Source of the DNA: Rhopalosiphum padi
Lineage: Eukaryota; Arthropoda; Insecta; Hemiptera; Aphididae
Assembly: GCF_020882245.1 (NCBI RefSeq)
Contig: NC_083597.1
Location: 64,210,152-64,274,151 of the forward strand
Direction: 5' to 3'
DNA: 64,000 nt
Position numbers and translations under genes: made by a program. The notes beneath the pieces are model-generated. The model was not told the origin of the DNA. It made no database searches and saw nothing but the letters and a program-made list of their open reading frames with translations. Positions 51,217 to 64,000 of the stretch are shown here, in pieces. How positions within the stretch are numbered: position 1 is the stretch's first letter; each line of letters opens with the position of its first letter.

Positions 51217-53854
51217 CAACCTGACCTGAGTTTTAGAGTGATATCTATTTTAATGTGTCTTCGATCACTATTAGACACCTAAATCATTTATTTTTACCAC
51301 ATTTAGTAATCGTTATTTTGCTCTAAATTAGCTCTTCATTAATATAATTTAACATTTGAATACTGAACATTTATTTGATATTTTATTTCTATTTTGATAA
51401 TAGCTATAAGTTATAGCATGTAACGTACTTTTTAATTTTATTTTTGTATAATATTCTATGGTATGTATATTGTACCATAGATTCTCTTTGCCCACGTGGG
51501 CAATGTTTTAAATAATAAATATAAATAATTAATTAATAAATGTAAGAATGACTTATACATATTAAGTTCCTATCCCTTACCGACCCTTTGAAAGAGTCGT
51601 CATTCCGTGGCAGTAGAACAATTAAATTGTTCTATGTTGGCGGTGGTGTGTCAAATATTATTTATAGGTGTAAATGTAAACCTTATATATTATATAAGAT
51701 GACACACAGTTAAGCAGCCATGAAGTCCTGTAATGGACTTCAACTAAAAATTCCTCTCAGTCTATATCTACGTGTAAATCACTCTTCCACGGGTTAAATT
51801 TCGATGACTAAGTTTATCTCATATTCTCTTGTCATAAAATTCTTATACTTTTAGATGGTATGACTATTTAGGTTAATATATTATTAAAAAAAGCTCAGCG
51901 ACAGCTACTTGCGTTTATCTATACTCTATAGGTTATGTTAATATACATTCGATGCAAACGCAATATAAATTTTATCATATGATCGAAACGAGACGATAAT
52001 AATATTATAATTATTATAGTCTATGACACCCGAGGGAGCTATAAGGAGGAAAGACATTCGATACAGTGGTCTACTGTAAGCGCTGGCGGGTAATTTTGTT
52101 TTTAATCATATTTATGTATATTATTTATGCGTATAATATTAAATTGTTACTATGATACGATACTAACAATCATCGTGAGCTGCATAACGCAGTGTATTAT
52201 GGTACAACATTCGAATCCCTCGAAAACATGTACATTCGCCGCACGTGCAGTGCATAATAAAATATTATAATATATATTATCTTATAGTATCCTACCGTAT
52301 TATATTATCGCGCGATCGCGTTATTGGCTAATGTTTCAAAATAAAAGTTAGTAAAAAATAATAATTATCGCGCTTCTAACTACTTAAAGTTGTTGAACGC
52401 ATAAATTATATTAAAAATGTGAATGAAAAATAAACCTAAAGATCAAACGTCGATCGTTCTGTGGCGCGCGAATATAATAAATTTATAATACATGGTAACG
52501 AATTTGTTTCGCGAAGGGGAGGGATGTTGGTAATGTCTGAATAATATTGTTTGTGGTACAGTACCTACCTACCATATTTTATGATACAACACTATTAATA
52601 CAGCAGTCTATTATCCATCTACGGTTCTCTCGCGCGATATTTAATATTATTATTATACGGCGACGCTCGTGACCGGTCTTCTCCGCGGCGCATTTCGCGC
52701 ACGGACGACCTAGCGACGACGAGCTCCCGCGGCTGGTATATTTTAATATACGCGTGTATTATTATATATATCGGAATATTAATATTATAACGACGATATT
52801 TTAATCGCCGAACTTACTTATTCATCCTCTACACTCGCGCGGGTAGGCGTACCTCCGGGGGCCGATTTTGTTATTACAGTTTTTTTTTATTTTAATTTTT
52901 TCCCACCACCCGCAGTCGTTTCTCTCACGACCCTTTGCGTTTGTTCACTCCACGTCTTCTAAGTTATTAATTAACTCTCAAGTTTATTTTATTATAATAT
53001 ACATGCAGAGGTATCCTGTACACTGGATAGTGTACAGGTTTAGGTATATTAAAACGTTATAAGGTTTTGTATGTTCTCGACTCATTCTAATAATGTATAA
53101 TATTATAATATCGTCACGAGCAGTGTAATGATTCATTACTAAGTAGGTAGACCATACATTTGTCGAGTATGCGTCTTGCTGCCATTTTTCCGCAACGGAT
53201 TGTGGAGTCAATGAATCTTATTCGTCGCACGTGTTCTGAATAGTATCCTAAATAGTACTTGAAATGGATACTTATTGATTTCAATTAAATAATTATATTA
53301 TTGTTACTGAATTATACTTATTAATTTATTATATACGATTGTTTCCTTTCTGGTATTTTGCGCGGTCCATACTATATTTATTATCATCGTCTAATAGCAG
53401 TGCATATAGCGCGAGTGACTTATAATATTGTCATAAGTGTTGTATTATAGGTATAATCGCTGTAAAAAAAAATATTCAACAGAAAACGCGCACACGTAAA
53501 AATAATATGTAATAATAACGACAATATGTCAGGCGCAGGTTTTATGATTTAATCGAATTATATTCCGTACATTTGGAATTGTTTAACCGTAAAATCGTGT
53601 ACGATAGCTTCTGTATATTATAATATTATATATCTTTGCGATGGTATAAAGTATAATATTATCTCAATGGGCTCTCTGAGAGCGAAACTCAATCATTGCA
53701 GAAAAATGCAATAAAGACTAACAACATTATGTATAAATTATAATATACAAATATGTCGTACTAAACCTATACCTAAACTCGTTATTGCATGCGTGTAATC
53801 GTCTTTGCATAAAAACCGGCATGTCTCGTTTATGACACACCGCCAGAATATCGG
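51217..53854. other. Noncoding with one GC island
   Basis: A GC- and CpG-rich patch at 52655-52740 (CGGCGACGCTCGTGACCGG and following) with another at 52840-52930 could be a promoter. I found no donor and ATG arrangement to support an exon. Confidence 0.35.
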
Positions 53855-54139
53855 TGAGGACGTTGTGTTGTCTCCGTCTTAATAGTACATAACATAATAC
53901 AGCTAATTTACTTTACGTTTAGAAGAATCCGTTTAAATTTGTTTTTTTAAAAATATTTAAGAGAGAATATTGACCAATTATATAAAAAAAATTCAAAGGT
54001 AAGAATATTATTCAGGACTCCGCGTAGGTTTTTTATTTCTTTATATACCTAATATACCTATTGAACGTTCTACAAGTCGCAAATTGACTATACCTATACA
54101 GTACGTTTGTATAAGACGAGTCTGCATGTGCCATGCGAG
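53855..54139. mobile_element. Fold-back MITE, copy 3 (worn)
   Basis: Left end GTGAGGACGTTGTGTTGTCT continuing CCGTCTTA, and inverted right end GGCACATGCAGACTCGTCTT continuing ATACAAACGTAC, match the ends of the elements at 10297-10626 and 26251-26673. The interior is shortened and noncoding. Confidence 0.6.
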
Positions 54140-57100
54140 TATGCGAAGTAAGTTATACCAGTTATGGGTATAATATATTAGAATAATTGTAAATTATAAT
54201 ATTAAAATCCTCTTAATTCCCCCGTCTGTCGTCGCGACGCACATATTGTATTATAATATATAATATATATATGTTATTTCTCACAAGCTCATGGTTTTCT
54301 TCTCGGACATTTCAGGATTGAATATTTACGTTACATAAAATGTAAAATTTCTTGTACGTACGTCGTGCACATAGTAAGTACATATGCGGGGTCGAAATTT
54401 TATGAGTTTTTTTATACTCGAAAATCGCTGTGAAACGAACCAAGTTCCGGGAAGTGCTTTGCAAAATCTTCCATAGTAATATGAGTATATGACAGTTATA
54501 TCTTGCGTTACGTGCGGTATGCAATATATTAGCCATTAGAGGTACCTGTATGGCTGTATTATATTAATTCTGTGCAAATGACGAAAGTACAGTAGCTATA
54601 ATATTACGCGTCATTGTGTACTCAAATAATTTTAATATTATGTACTTATATTCATGTGTGTTAGCATATAAACATGGTAAGCGCGTTCTACTCGAAAATA
54701 TTATTTTTTTTACGTTTTTACCGCGTGTTATATATTATGACGGATATAGTGAGTAAATACTTGTTGTTCATATACTTGAACGGATTTCACTATATTTGCT
54801 TTTGATTCGATAAATGTTTTTGTTCGAAGTACCACCACAACTAGTGCGTATTTATTGCACGATGCTTTAAAGTAATAATAATAATAATAATATGTATGTA
54901 ATTTGTAGGTACAACTATATATTATTTGGTACGTTTTTTTTTCAAATTATATCAGTACCAATAGCTATAGTTTCTCAAATACTGTTGTACCTATACAGCA
55001 CAACGCGTGTCGTTCTGTTAATTATTATTATAATTAGGTTGTAGGCATAACGTACTTCATATAAAATATTTTATGGTCAATATAATGTTGTATATCAAGC
55101 GTTTAATTTATTTCAATATACCTACATAGTTTCCGATTCGATTATATTCTACAAGATAGGAGGTATTATTAATAGTTTTAGGACATTTTAAAAATTTTGG
55201 AAATGTTCGAAGCCAATTAAATCCGTTATGTAAATATTTGAACAAAGAAGTGAAGATAAAATCAAAAATCAAATGAAAATGAATGAAAATTTAATTTATT
55301 GAACTATCAAAAATTAAAATTAAAAAAATAAATGTTTTCCGTGATGGCTCCATGACATTCACATTTTTAAAAAGACTCAAAAACATTCTAACCTATTCTC
55401 CTATTTCATCTCATTCTGTAAACTGTGACTGATGAATTAATTTTTTTATTTTAAAATTTAAATAATTGTATCGTTTAGCATAAACTAATTCGCGTCGACA
55501 ACTATCTCCTATTATTATTATAACTATTTTACAGCTTATCCATTTCGGTCAGGTTTTTGTATTTGAGCGCGAGCGGAGAACATAAACGTCTTGACAAGAA
55601 CAGCATATTATTATAATATTACAATATTACATATATATATATATTATATTAAACCCCGTTGTGCAATGTGTATTATATATTACCTATCGTTCCCCACGTG
55701 CGCGATCGCGCGCGCGATGTATATGTTGTCGTGACGCGAAAGCGAGTGAATAAAGTATTTCGACTTCGACCCAATTAGTCAAGTTATGACGATATAATAA
55801 TAATAATAATAATATCATAATCGTATCGTTGTCATTATTTATCATTATTATTATTGTTGTTTAGAAGGTAGGTATATATAATATGCGTGTATATCTGAGA
55901 GGAGGATTCGTGACTTATATCTACGTTCGGTGCGCGCGCATCTCGGTTTTTGATCTGTCGGATTTATGCAACGACTGTTAAACGCCAGTTCAGCTTCAGT
56001 CATATAGTTTATTCGCCCACTCACTTCGGAGCTGCCGCCAACCAAAAAGGATCTATATAATATATTATATCAGCTGTTTAATATGTACTACACGGAAAAC
56101 ATACACAGCCATCGACCTAATAATAGTATACTACGATTACTACGTGATTTCGTTGTTGTTTTTACTTTTTCTTTCTGTGCACAATAAGACGTCCGTACTG
56201 TATACATATACATAACGTTACGTTATTCCAAATGTATAATATTACAAATCGTACAAAAACAACATTTTTTAAAACTTCCACAGACTTGACGATTTTGTGC
56301 AGTTTATAGTAAGTGTCTTCCGTCGAACGACGTAATATATACGAATCGGTTACATTATACCATTTAATTGAGTGACTTTGTTAGTTTATTCTTTCAGCAT
56401 TATTGTCGCTGAATATCCGTTGTACGCTTATTTTCACGTTTTCATGTGAAATTCAATAAGACTAAGTCGAAGTTTTATTACTCTAAGAAGACGAAGCAAA
56501 GAAAAAATTGCTTTATCTTATATGGTTTTCGAAAATTTTTTTTGTTTGCGATTATTATTATAATATTATATAATATATAGTGGAGTTAGTAAACCCAATA
56601 TACAAATAGTTATTATTTTGTCACAGCCACATCGCCGTGAGTATTTAGTCACTCCAAGGTCTTATAATTACTTTTATTATATTAATATATTATAGAATAA
56701 AAATTGTTTTATTTATAATTATTTAAAAATATAAGTGTTCTGTGTTTCACCTACCTTTCTTAACAATGCAACAACCCACATTGCAGAACGTGTTATGTCG
56801 TTTAAATAATTATCGTGGTAACAGTGGTAACACTCGATCGTAGTGTCCTGCACAGCGATCACTACATACGCTATGTATAAGTAAATGTCACATAAACGTT
56901 ATTTTTTGCACGTTCGCCGCAATTATAAACGTGTGATTTCCATCTATATCCTTAACTGGAACGCCATGAATATAATATTGCGCGTAGTCTACCGTATTTA
57001 GGTGTATATACGATCGGTTGTTTTGTATTTTGAACGCGTTTATATTTGTGCGAAAAAGTCAGAAAACAAAAAACCGTTCAGTTGCAATAATATCACAACA

Positions 57101-57407
57101 CGTACTCGTGTGTTTATGATATTTGCAACGAAATGCGCCAAGGCCACTCTATTATAATATTATAATAATAATTAATAACGTAACGTGTTCCGACAGACTT
57201 GTCTACCGGTGAAAATACATAACAGATAATGCAAGAATGTAACAAGAATTATACGGTATTTAGTCGATTAGGTTAGGTCACCTGAAGAATGAGACATTGG
57301 TGCATTGCCGGCAGTTATCAGTATAGATAGGACATATCACTATACACGGTTGGTAGAGCATTCTAAAATATAACTTTAATGGATTCTAAACGGACTGTTT
57401 TTCATGC
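54140..57407. other. Noncoding
   Basis: A CpG-rich patch near 55695-55745 contains an E-box CACGTG and the self-complementary GCGCGATCGCGC-type run. A minus-strand donor-like GAA|GTGAGT occurs near 56023 but without an ATG. Several (AAT)n runs, including 54874-54893 and 55796-55813. Confidence 0.4.
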
Positions 57408-57733
57408 TTAAGCCAGGTTCGCACTACACCATGTCATGAATGATTCTGTCTTCACTTACTATCAAAACTTGGTCTAATCTTCATTGTTTTTTTATCAGAT
57501 ATGTAATTTATATTACAAATTTATTATCACTATTAAAATCAGTAACCACACGTTGAAAAGTTGGATGAATTCGACTTCGCGGTACACGAAGTTACTTCAT
57601 GGCAATCCTAATTGAAACCGTAAAAATATAGTGTTTATTAACCAATATCATACCACATGGTTGGACCAATTAGAGAATGGCAACATTTCACATTTTCGCG
57701 ACACGACACGGTGTAGTGTGAACCCGGCTTTAA
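57408..57733. mobile_element. MITE with about 26-bp terminal inverted repeats
   Basis: Left end TTAAGCCAGGTTCGCACTAC continuing ACCATGTC. Right end, inverted, TTAAAGCCGGGTTCACACTA continuing CACCGTGTC. The arms differ at only a few positions. TTAA occurs at both junctions, so a TTAA or TA target site is possible. The interior is AT-rich and noncoding. Superfamily is uncertain (piggyBac-like or PIF/Harbinger-like). Confidence 0.7.
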
Positions 57734-57869
57734 GAAGGTTGAAGCATACCATGTTTAGGGAGTAGATCAAGATTGACACACCGCGTTTTAAGCATCTAAA
57801 AGACCAATAAGCCAAACAAAACTACGATTCTTAGGGTTGATGGATTTTTTATTTTTAAAAACAAATTTG

Positions 57870-57991
57870 AATTTGTCATCTAGTCTTTTAGGTTTTGATC
57901 GAAGCAATTTTAGATATTCAAATTGATTATTAAAATATTAATAGTTAACAAAATCGCCTTGATCGAAACCTAGAAGACTAGAATGCAAATT
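57870..57991. repeat. Long imperfect hairpin, 42-nt arms
   Basis: Arms 57870-57911 and 57950-57991 are inverted copies identical at 34 of 42 positions, and several differences would be G-U pairs in RNA. The loop is 38 bases. It could be a small fold-back element or a transcribed hairpin. Confidence 0.6.
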
Positions 57992-60949
57992 ATAATCTGT
58001 TTTTTAAATTAAAATCTAACAAACACAAACTTCACACTTTTGTCTGCCATTTTAATTGTTTTACATGTTTTTTTCAACTGCTTCAGCCCCATTAAAAGAT
58101 GACCTATTTTTATTCTATCGCACAAATATAGATATTATTAGGTACTTATTTATTTTATTTTTTTGCCATTTTAGATTTTACACTAACAACTATATAGTAA
58201 ATAAATTTGGACGTTCACTTATCAACAATATCCGTTTCAATATCAAAATTCAGGAAATATTTTATTTAATACTTTTTTGAAAATTTAGTACATGCTTCAT
58301 ATAAAAGTTAATCTTATAAGAATTTAAAAAAAAAGTTTAACGTAAAATTATACGTGAATATAACGTGCTCGTTATAATAAATAGTATTATAAGTGAATAA
58401 TATACTTTTCTGTAGAAGTTGACTTAAGTTTAAAAATTAGTAGGATATCATGAGAAATTTTCTGATGTAGTGCATATTATACTGCCGCATGCAGATGTAA
58501 CCTGACCTATTGCCTAACCGTATATATATATACAACAGCTGGTATACAGTCAAGTCCGCGAATTCGAGTCGAGGAGACACCTAAGCGTATATATTTATTA
58601 TTTATATTCGAGAGTATCTGACCATACGTCTCATAATATAACTATAAGTGCGCAGTGACTTTTGCAAAAAATAAAAACATGAAAATGCCTATACGACTTG
58701 ACGCGTGGGCGAAACGTTCTACAACACATATATACATAATATACGATAATAAATTATAGTAAATTGTACCGTAATGTATACCTACGTAAATATACAAACA
58801 TATATATATATATAGTTACCTACTACACGTAGATAGGTATATATAAATTATACATTATAATAATATTGTATATACATCTTAAACGATCCGTTACCGCGGC
58901 GGCTGGATGACATAATAACTGTTGTTTCCATTGTTTGCGCGATGGTCATTAAAGAATACAACGCGTGTAATAAAATCACCGAGTGCGAGTTTATCTATAT
59001 TATATGTGCAATGTACGTAATGGTATATGATATATATATAATATTATATTATGCGTGTCCGTCCGTCGAAATAAGCGCGTATTAAATATAAATCACTACC
59101 GTATGTGTCGTGCACACTGCACACATATTATACTAACGTGTATCTACAACATTATGTTTATAGGTAGAGTTCATTTAGTCGATTATCAACGTTAACGATT
59201 GTGATATAATATTATAACTGTGGTATAATTTAGTTTGAACGGAAAAAAAGTGTTATCATTATTTTTATACGATCGATGTAGCTAAATAATGTACAACATA
59301 ATATTATAAAAAATATATGTAAAACTGCATGTTTCAATGTTTGTATATCAACAGTCGCAAATTTATTGTAAGTAAACCGTTGTACAGAAGGACCCATTTA
59401 AGTGGCTACATTCGTTACTCGGTCAATTTTTAAGTTAATTAAAAACATAGAATGTCGTATAGTTTTAGATACACCTATAACTATATTTTCTAAAACAATA
59501 GAGAATTCTTTTTATTTATTCATTTTATCTTATAATATTGATTGTTTTATCCCCTTTTGATTTTCAAATAGAAACCTACTCTAAAAATGTCATAAATAAA
59601 TTTATATAATAAACCCTATGCAACTATATCATCACGTTGAAATTTGTATTTATAGATAATCCGTTGGCGATCTCAATTTCATGTATTGTTCAATAATTGA
59701 GAACCACTGTTAAATTAATGAGAAGTCATCATTGACAACTATTGCTAGGATTCTGCGGAAAATGATTTTTGACGAGGAGTGTGATAAAAACGTTTCGAAT
59801 TTTTTATTGTAATAATGTAAATGTGAATGGCTGTGCCATGTAGCACCTTTATAAAAACCCAACGGGGATACCGTTATAAATATGTACTATTATAATTTAT
59901 AATTATTCCTAATATATCATATACTATGATATTAATAGCAGATATTAAACACGACCCATGGTTACTGAAGTGTTTAACAATGTTATTCCGATACAGCATT
60001 TCATGTACATAGGTATGAGAACCTATACACGTTATATCACGATTTTGAATTGCAAAATGGCAATTGGTAACGTAGTTTTTCTGACTTTTGTCGGTCACAG
60101 GGTATATGCACGCTCGCACTTTGCATTTATTTTCTTTCACGGTGCCTCCTCTTGTCTGTCTTTCAATGACCACGCGGACATTTGTTGATCGTTCGCTATC
60201 ATACTTTACTAACACAGCAACAAATCGAAACAAATTTTATAGAGGGATCGTTGCAATGCACTCGTTTTATTGTTATCAATTTATTGTTAAGTACGATGTC
60301 GAGAATTTGCATTAGCTGCTGTGGCAATGGAGTTATTGATTTGCCGCTCCCAAACTTACTGTGAGACGCGAGCACGAACAGTTGTAGATTTCGGACGAAG
60401 TTTAAGTTTTCTGTTGACATTTCTTTCAGGTGGCGAAATCTGTTACTAGCTACAGGTGCCGATATAAACTTATATATATATAAATATTTGACATGTAGTT
60501 GACCCTTAATAATAGGTTCTCTTCAAGCTTCAACCCTTATAATAAATATGGGTTCATTTTTATTGTTCATAATATTATACTCCGCGTAACTATTTCGCTC
60601 GAAATCGCGACATTAATGTTTTTAAACAATTGTGTTGTTATTACAATTAAATATATGTTAGGAAACGCCATTCATTCGCACGTCGCACTGTGACTGTATT
60701 ATATAGAACTTATTATTATAGTGATACAATTTTGAGAATTTGAGCAGGGACACAACATCCTGTATCGGAATACCTCTGGTGAATGTTATATTTATTTCAT
60801 ATGATGCGTATATAATAATATATAGAACAGTAGAGCACTGCCAGCGTAATAATTATCGTAGTACGCCCATTATGCTCGCGGTATCTATGCACACTTGATA
60901 TTATAGGTTAGTGTGCTGGTGCCTGGTTGTTATTTACAATATACTGCGA
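57992..60949. other. Noncoding
   Basis: No supported exon. Overlapping minus-strand frames at 59874-60420 (119 and 73 codons) are unrecognised. A CACA|GTAAGT donor-like site on the minus strand near 60361 follows a short ATG frame but has no receiving exon. A CTTTCAG|GTGGCG junction at 60429 is noted. Confidence 0.4.
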
Positions 60950-61230
60950 TTCCAGGTCGCCGCGATTGTCCGGAGATCGTGAGCCGCGGCTGCGATGATC
61001 GACGTGATGTCTGACTCCCCTCCCCCATTACACACTCACACGCAAGCACCCGCGCAGGCATAATTGTGGTATAATTTACGTTGTGTATACGTGGGAGGAT
61101 GCGACTGTGCGGGAAGAGGAGTCGCCCGCGCAAAGTGCACGCCGTCCCGCGGTTTGCACCACTGACACACTGCGACTGCGTGATGAGACGGCGGCCGCGC
61201 GAAAAAAAAAATGAGAAAAAAACCATAATA
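60950..61230. promoter_or_regulatory. GC- and CpG-rich island
   Basis: About 280 bases of raised GC (CGCCGCGATTGTCCGGAG, GCCGCGGCTGCG, CGGCGGCCGCGCG) in an AT-rich setting. Open frames on both strands are explained by composition. It could be another promoter of the same gene or of a neighbour; no core promoter element is convincing. Confidence 0.3.
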
Positions 61231-61309
61231 ATAATAATATTATATTATTGTAAGCTAGCGCGGTGATATCGTAATAATTATATCCGTCTGTATAATATGT
61301 ATTTGCGCT

Positions 61310-61314
61310 CGCGC

Positions 61315-61348
<34 letters not shown>
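61310..61348. repeat. 39-nt alternating (CG)n(TG)n tract
   Basis: CGCGCGCGCAC runs into a GT repeat with uninterrupted pyrimidine-purine alternation, next to the GC island at 60950-61230. Prone to Z-DNA. Confidence 0.75.
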
Positions 61349-62542
61349 TTAGGCGGACGAAATGACTTTCGACGTGCCACTTTTGCGAGGATACTTCAGA
61401 CTAGGGAAAAAATCGTCGATGTATATAGGAGGTACACTTAGTTGTCGATCGGTATTCTTTCCTTTAACATTTATGATTTTGACGGTCGTAATCATCTGTT
61501 GATGTTCAATCGTTCAATCGTACTCGATCGAAAGTTTATTTTCGCGTTCGCGACTGTTGGCCGCATCAATGTATACCGTCATGTTTGCAGGATAATATTT
61601 GTACATAAAACATAATATTGTATTTTTACTTACAACGCAGATATATAAAGGTTTACTAGCTCGTTTATACTCCTAATCTTTTCTTCTTTATGTACGTACA
61701 ACTGTACAAGTATATATGGTATATCTAACCACGCGTGAAAAGTTATAATGTGTTTAGAAATGGTCGACAGGAAGTCTGCTACTAGAGTGCATTGTATACA
61801 AGAAGTAGTCGGGAATACTCGGGATGCTAAATAAGCATTTCTGATTGGCATTTTTCAAATTTTAGTTCCTTTTCTAATCAATTTTATAGTTACAAAATAA
61901 TATGGATGAATTTTTTTTTACAGTTTTTGTAATCTGCAATTGCTATGCTAGACGATATTTACAATATTTAAACTATATGTATATTATGTAGGTAAATCAT
62001 CGTTTTTGTTTTTGAAAGTGACTTTATACATATGATGCGATTTTCTGTATAATATTGTGTTATGTATTATATTGTATTTAGAACCCATTGTTATATATTA
62101 TTTTATTGAAAATCCAAATTTACGCGCGTCATATACTCATAACTTACGCACCACGCTGAAGGCCGCCGCTAGCTATACGATAATAATGTGTTAATATTTT
62201 AACAACTGGTGATGTTAATAATAATATAACAACACAATACAATAATATACGTATAATACATTATCATTATAGTCGTTTTCGATGAAAACAATACGCGTTT
62301 TTTGACGAATTTCTCTCGAAAATATTCTAAAGACGTATTACGTGGTTGCCGGCCTCGAGCGCTATTAGATCTGAAAAACTTTGGAAAACGCCCCGCAGAC
62401 CTTATGTCGGTATAGTTAAAAAATATTATTATATTGTATGCGACGTTGCCTGTACCGTTATTATAATAATATTATCATATAACACGAATAGAATTACACG
62501 TGTCCTGTGCACCATAGTGTTGCGCTTGATGCATATACATAT

Positions 62543-62543
<1 letters not shown>

Positions 62544-62631
<88 letters not shown>
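62544..62631. repeat. Compound (CA)n(TA)n microsatellite
   Basis: About 32 CA units followed by about 11 TA units, the longest simple repeat in the window. It accounts for the His/Thr-repeat and Val/Cys-repeat open frames around it. Confidence 0.95.
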
Positions 62632-64000
62632 GTTTTTATATTATTTTCGTCACTGCAGAGAAGTGTTGCACAACTTTCGACGGGCCGACCGGTCTCTGTC
62701 GCTTGATCGGTTCTGAAAAATGTGTCTACGTCACCACATAAAATATCTATATATAAATATGTACTTAAGATAATGTATGTAATAATGTAAGTTGTAACCG
62801 ATTGTTCGTATACATAAATATAATTTATATTGTACATAATATATCTATTGCCATGTCTCTCTGCGTCTGTCCGACGCGAACGGACACCTGTGGCTGCCGC
62901 TCAGCCGCTCCATACCCCTTTCCCACTTATACACTGATCAAACAATGTGAATATAGGCATCCAAATATTGCGTTTCGATTCGCCATAATGATAAATACCC
63001 GTGTGCGATTACGTATGTAGAAATTAAAATATTGTCAAAATAGCAAATGATTTGACCTATTCGTGCAATATGCATAATTAACGTCTTTAACAAAAAAAAT
63101 AAAATAAAATACGTATAAAATATTATATTTTAACACCGATGATGTATATTATAACAATATATGTTATGCGCTATGACTTGACCAGGACCTAACCATTTTT
63201 TTATATACCGATCGTACTGATCGCGGTATCCTATACATCCATCTGTATGAATTAATTATTGTAGTTTTCGTCGATAAATATCGTACACGTGATGTAGGAT
63301 TTATGAATTGTTATACCCTCATATATATTGAACAAAACGCCGTACGACGATAGAGGCTGTAAGTCGGTTAAATACCGCAGGTGCATTGCGTATAAATGAT
63401 AACAACATAAACAATAATTTTCTATTTACCACGACTTTTGTGGTCTTCTTTCTGCAGCCCTCCTTTAGCCGTATATATAATAAGACGTATATTTTCCCTC
63501 GTACAGGCTTAACGCTTAAATTATTTACGAATTACGTTTGTTTGGAAAACCACAATAGCTACAATGTGTTTATATTCTTTAAACGTAATACAAAACATAT
63601 AATATGGTTTAATAAATTGCGTTGCAAACGGGAGATGACGTTCCTTATCCTATAGGTATTTATACGCCGGAGATCGTTGACGGGGGATAATACTTGTATT
63701 TTTTTCTCAGTGCGCGTATACATTGCTAACAAATAATAATATGCTATTTTATTTTATTATTTCCGATGATCGCCTGGTCTTCATTTATACACCCACGTTA
63801 GGTTAGGTAGTGGTTCCCACTCCCCGGATATAATATAATAATATTAACAAGTAGGTAATAACTAGGTACAAACATATAAAACGCGTATATACTGTGGATA
63901 AGCGAGTTGTCAACTTGCGGCTCGATTAAAGTGTTTAATTGCGAAAAATAATAAAAATGATATATAACTATACCGAATATTATTATTTTCTATGTGAATA

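Larger units (their letters stand above)
61231..64000. other. Noncoding to window end
   Basis: No supported exon. A minus-strand frame 61630-61851 (73 codons) ends at a GTT|GTAAGT donor-like site but is unrecognised. A 3' splice-like TTTCTTTCTGCAG precedes 63460 on the plus strand, followed by an open frame without a clear donor. Confidence 0.4.

Noticed and set aside
55851..56045. Minus-strand frame with GAA|GTGAGT donor-like site
   Set aside because: It opens with TTG, has no ATG before the donor, and no neighbouring exon.
59874..60420. Overlapping minus-strand frames of 119 and 73 codons
   Set aside because: No recognisable family, would need a frameshift to join, and no clear splice structure.
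60930..61226. 98-codon minus-strand frame starting in a poly-Phe run
   Set aside because: Explained by the GC island having few stop codons and by a poly-A run at its start; no motif or splice support.
61630..61851. 73-codon minus-strand frame ending at GTT|GTAAGT
   Set aside because: Suggestive donor and start context, but no receiving exon and no recognisable content.
62346..62837. Long frames on both strands with His/Thr and Val/Cys repeats
   Set aside because: They are translations of the (CA)n(TA)n microsatellite.

Overview
The window reads as a nuclear sequence from an aphid (Hemiptera: Aphididae) or a close relative. It is very AT-rich, full of TAATATTATA, TACCTA and GTAGGTA words, carries many short microsatellites, and holds several families of small non-autonomous DNA transposons with hAT-, Tc1/mariner- and fold-back-type ends. 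This assignment rests on sequence texture, not on a marker gene. Nothing looks bacterial, viral or organellar, and there is no operon, CRISPR array, rRNA gene or convincing tRNA gene.

The window is a gene desert, most simply the long introns or upstream region of one large plus-strand gene. The only strongly supported protein-coding segment is a 315-nt exon at 15001-15315. It has a branch-point-like CTAAT, a good 3' splice site, a sharp local rise in GC, and an AG|GTAAGC 5' splice site. It encodes a glycine-rich, basic, probably disordered segment that I cannot assign to a family. Two further plus-strand candidates are first exons in GC-rich, CpG-rich islands: about 37580-37837 (initiator plus DPE-like element, ATG-free leader, donor GTAAGC) and about 50158-50387 (donor GTGAGT). 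The exon at 15001 ends in phase 2, and the best short reading frames of both first-exon candidates also end in phase 2. All three could therefore join one downstream exon beyond 64000, as in a gene with alternative promoters and alternative N-termini. That link is inference.

Region by region: 1-10300 is AT-rich with a mariner-like MITE, a hAT-like MITE, a degraded hAT transposase C-terminus and a weak signal-peptide-like exon candidate. 10300-15000 holds a fold-back MITE and a polypurine tract. 15001-15315 is the exon. 15316-37000 is intron-like, with a second fold-back MITE and a 72-bp hAT derivative that still has a perfect 8-bp target duplication. 37060-37840 is the strongest promoter candidate, with a 45-nt alternating pyrimidine-purine tract just upstream. 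38000-50140 is intron-like and contains a possible structured RNA of two adjacent hairpins at 42572-42745. 50140-54140 has another first-exon candidate, a mini-hAT and a third fold-back MITE. 54140-64000 is noncoding with a MITE, a 42-nt-arm hairpin, a GC island with another alternating tract, and a compound (CA)n(TA)n microsatellite.

The other long open frames are about as long and as numerous as expected by chance at this base composition, so I do not list them as genes. I do not see a convincing new system. The most useful leads are the unrecognised exon, the phase-matched alternative starts, and the two-hairpin RNA candidate.
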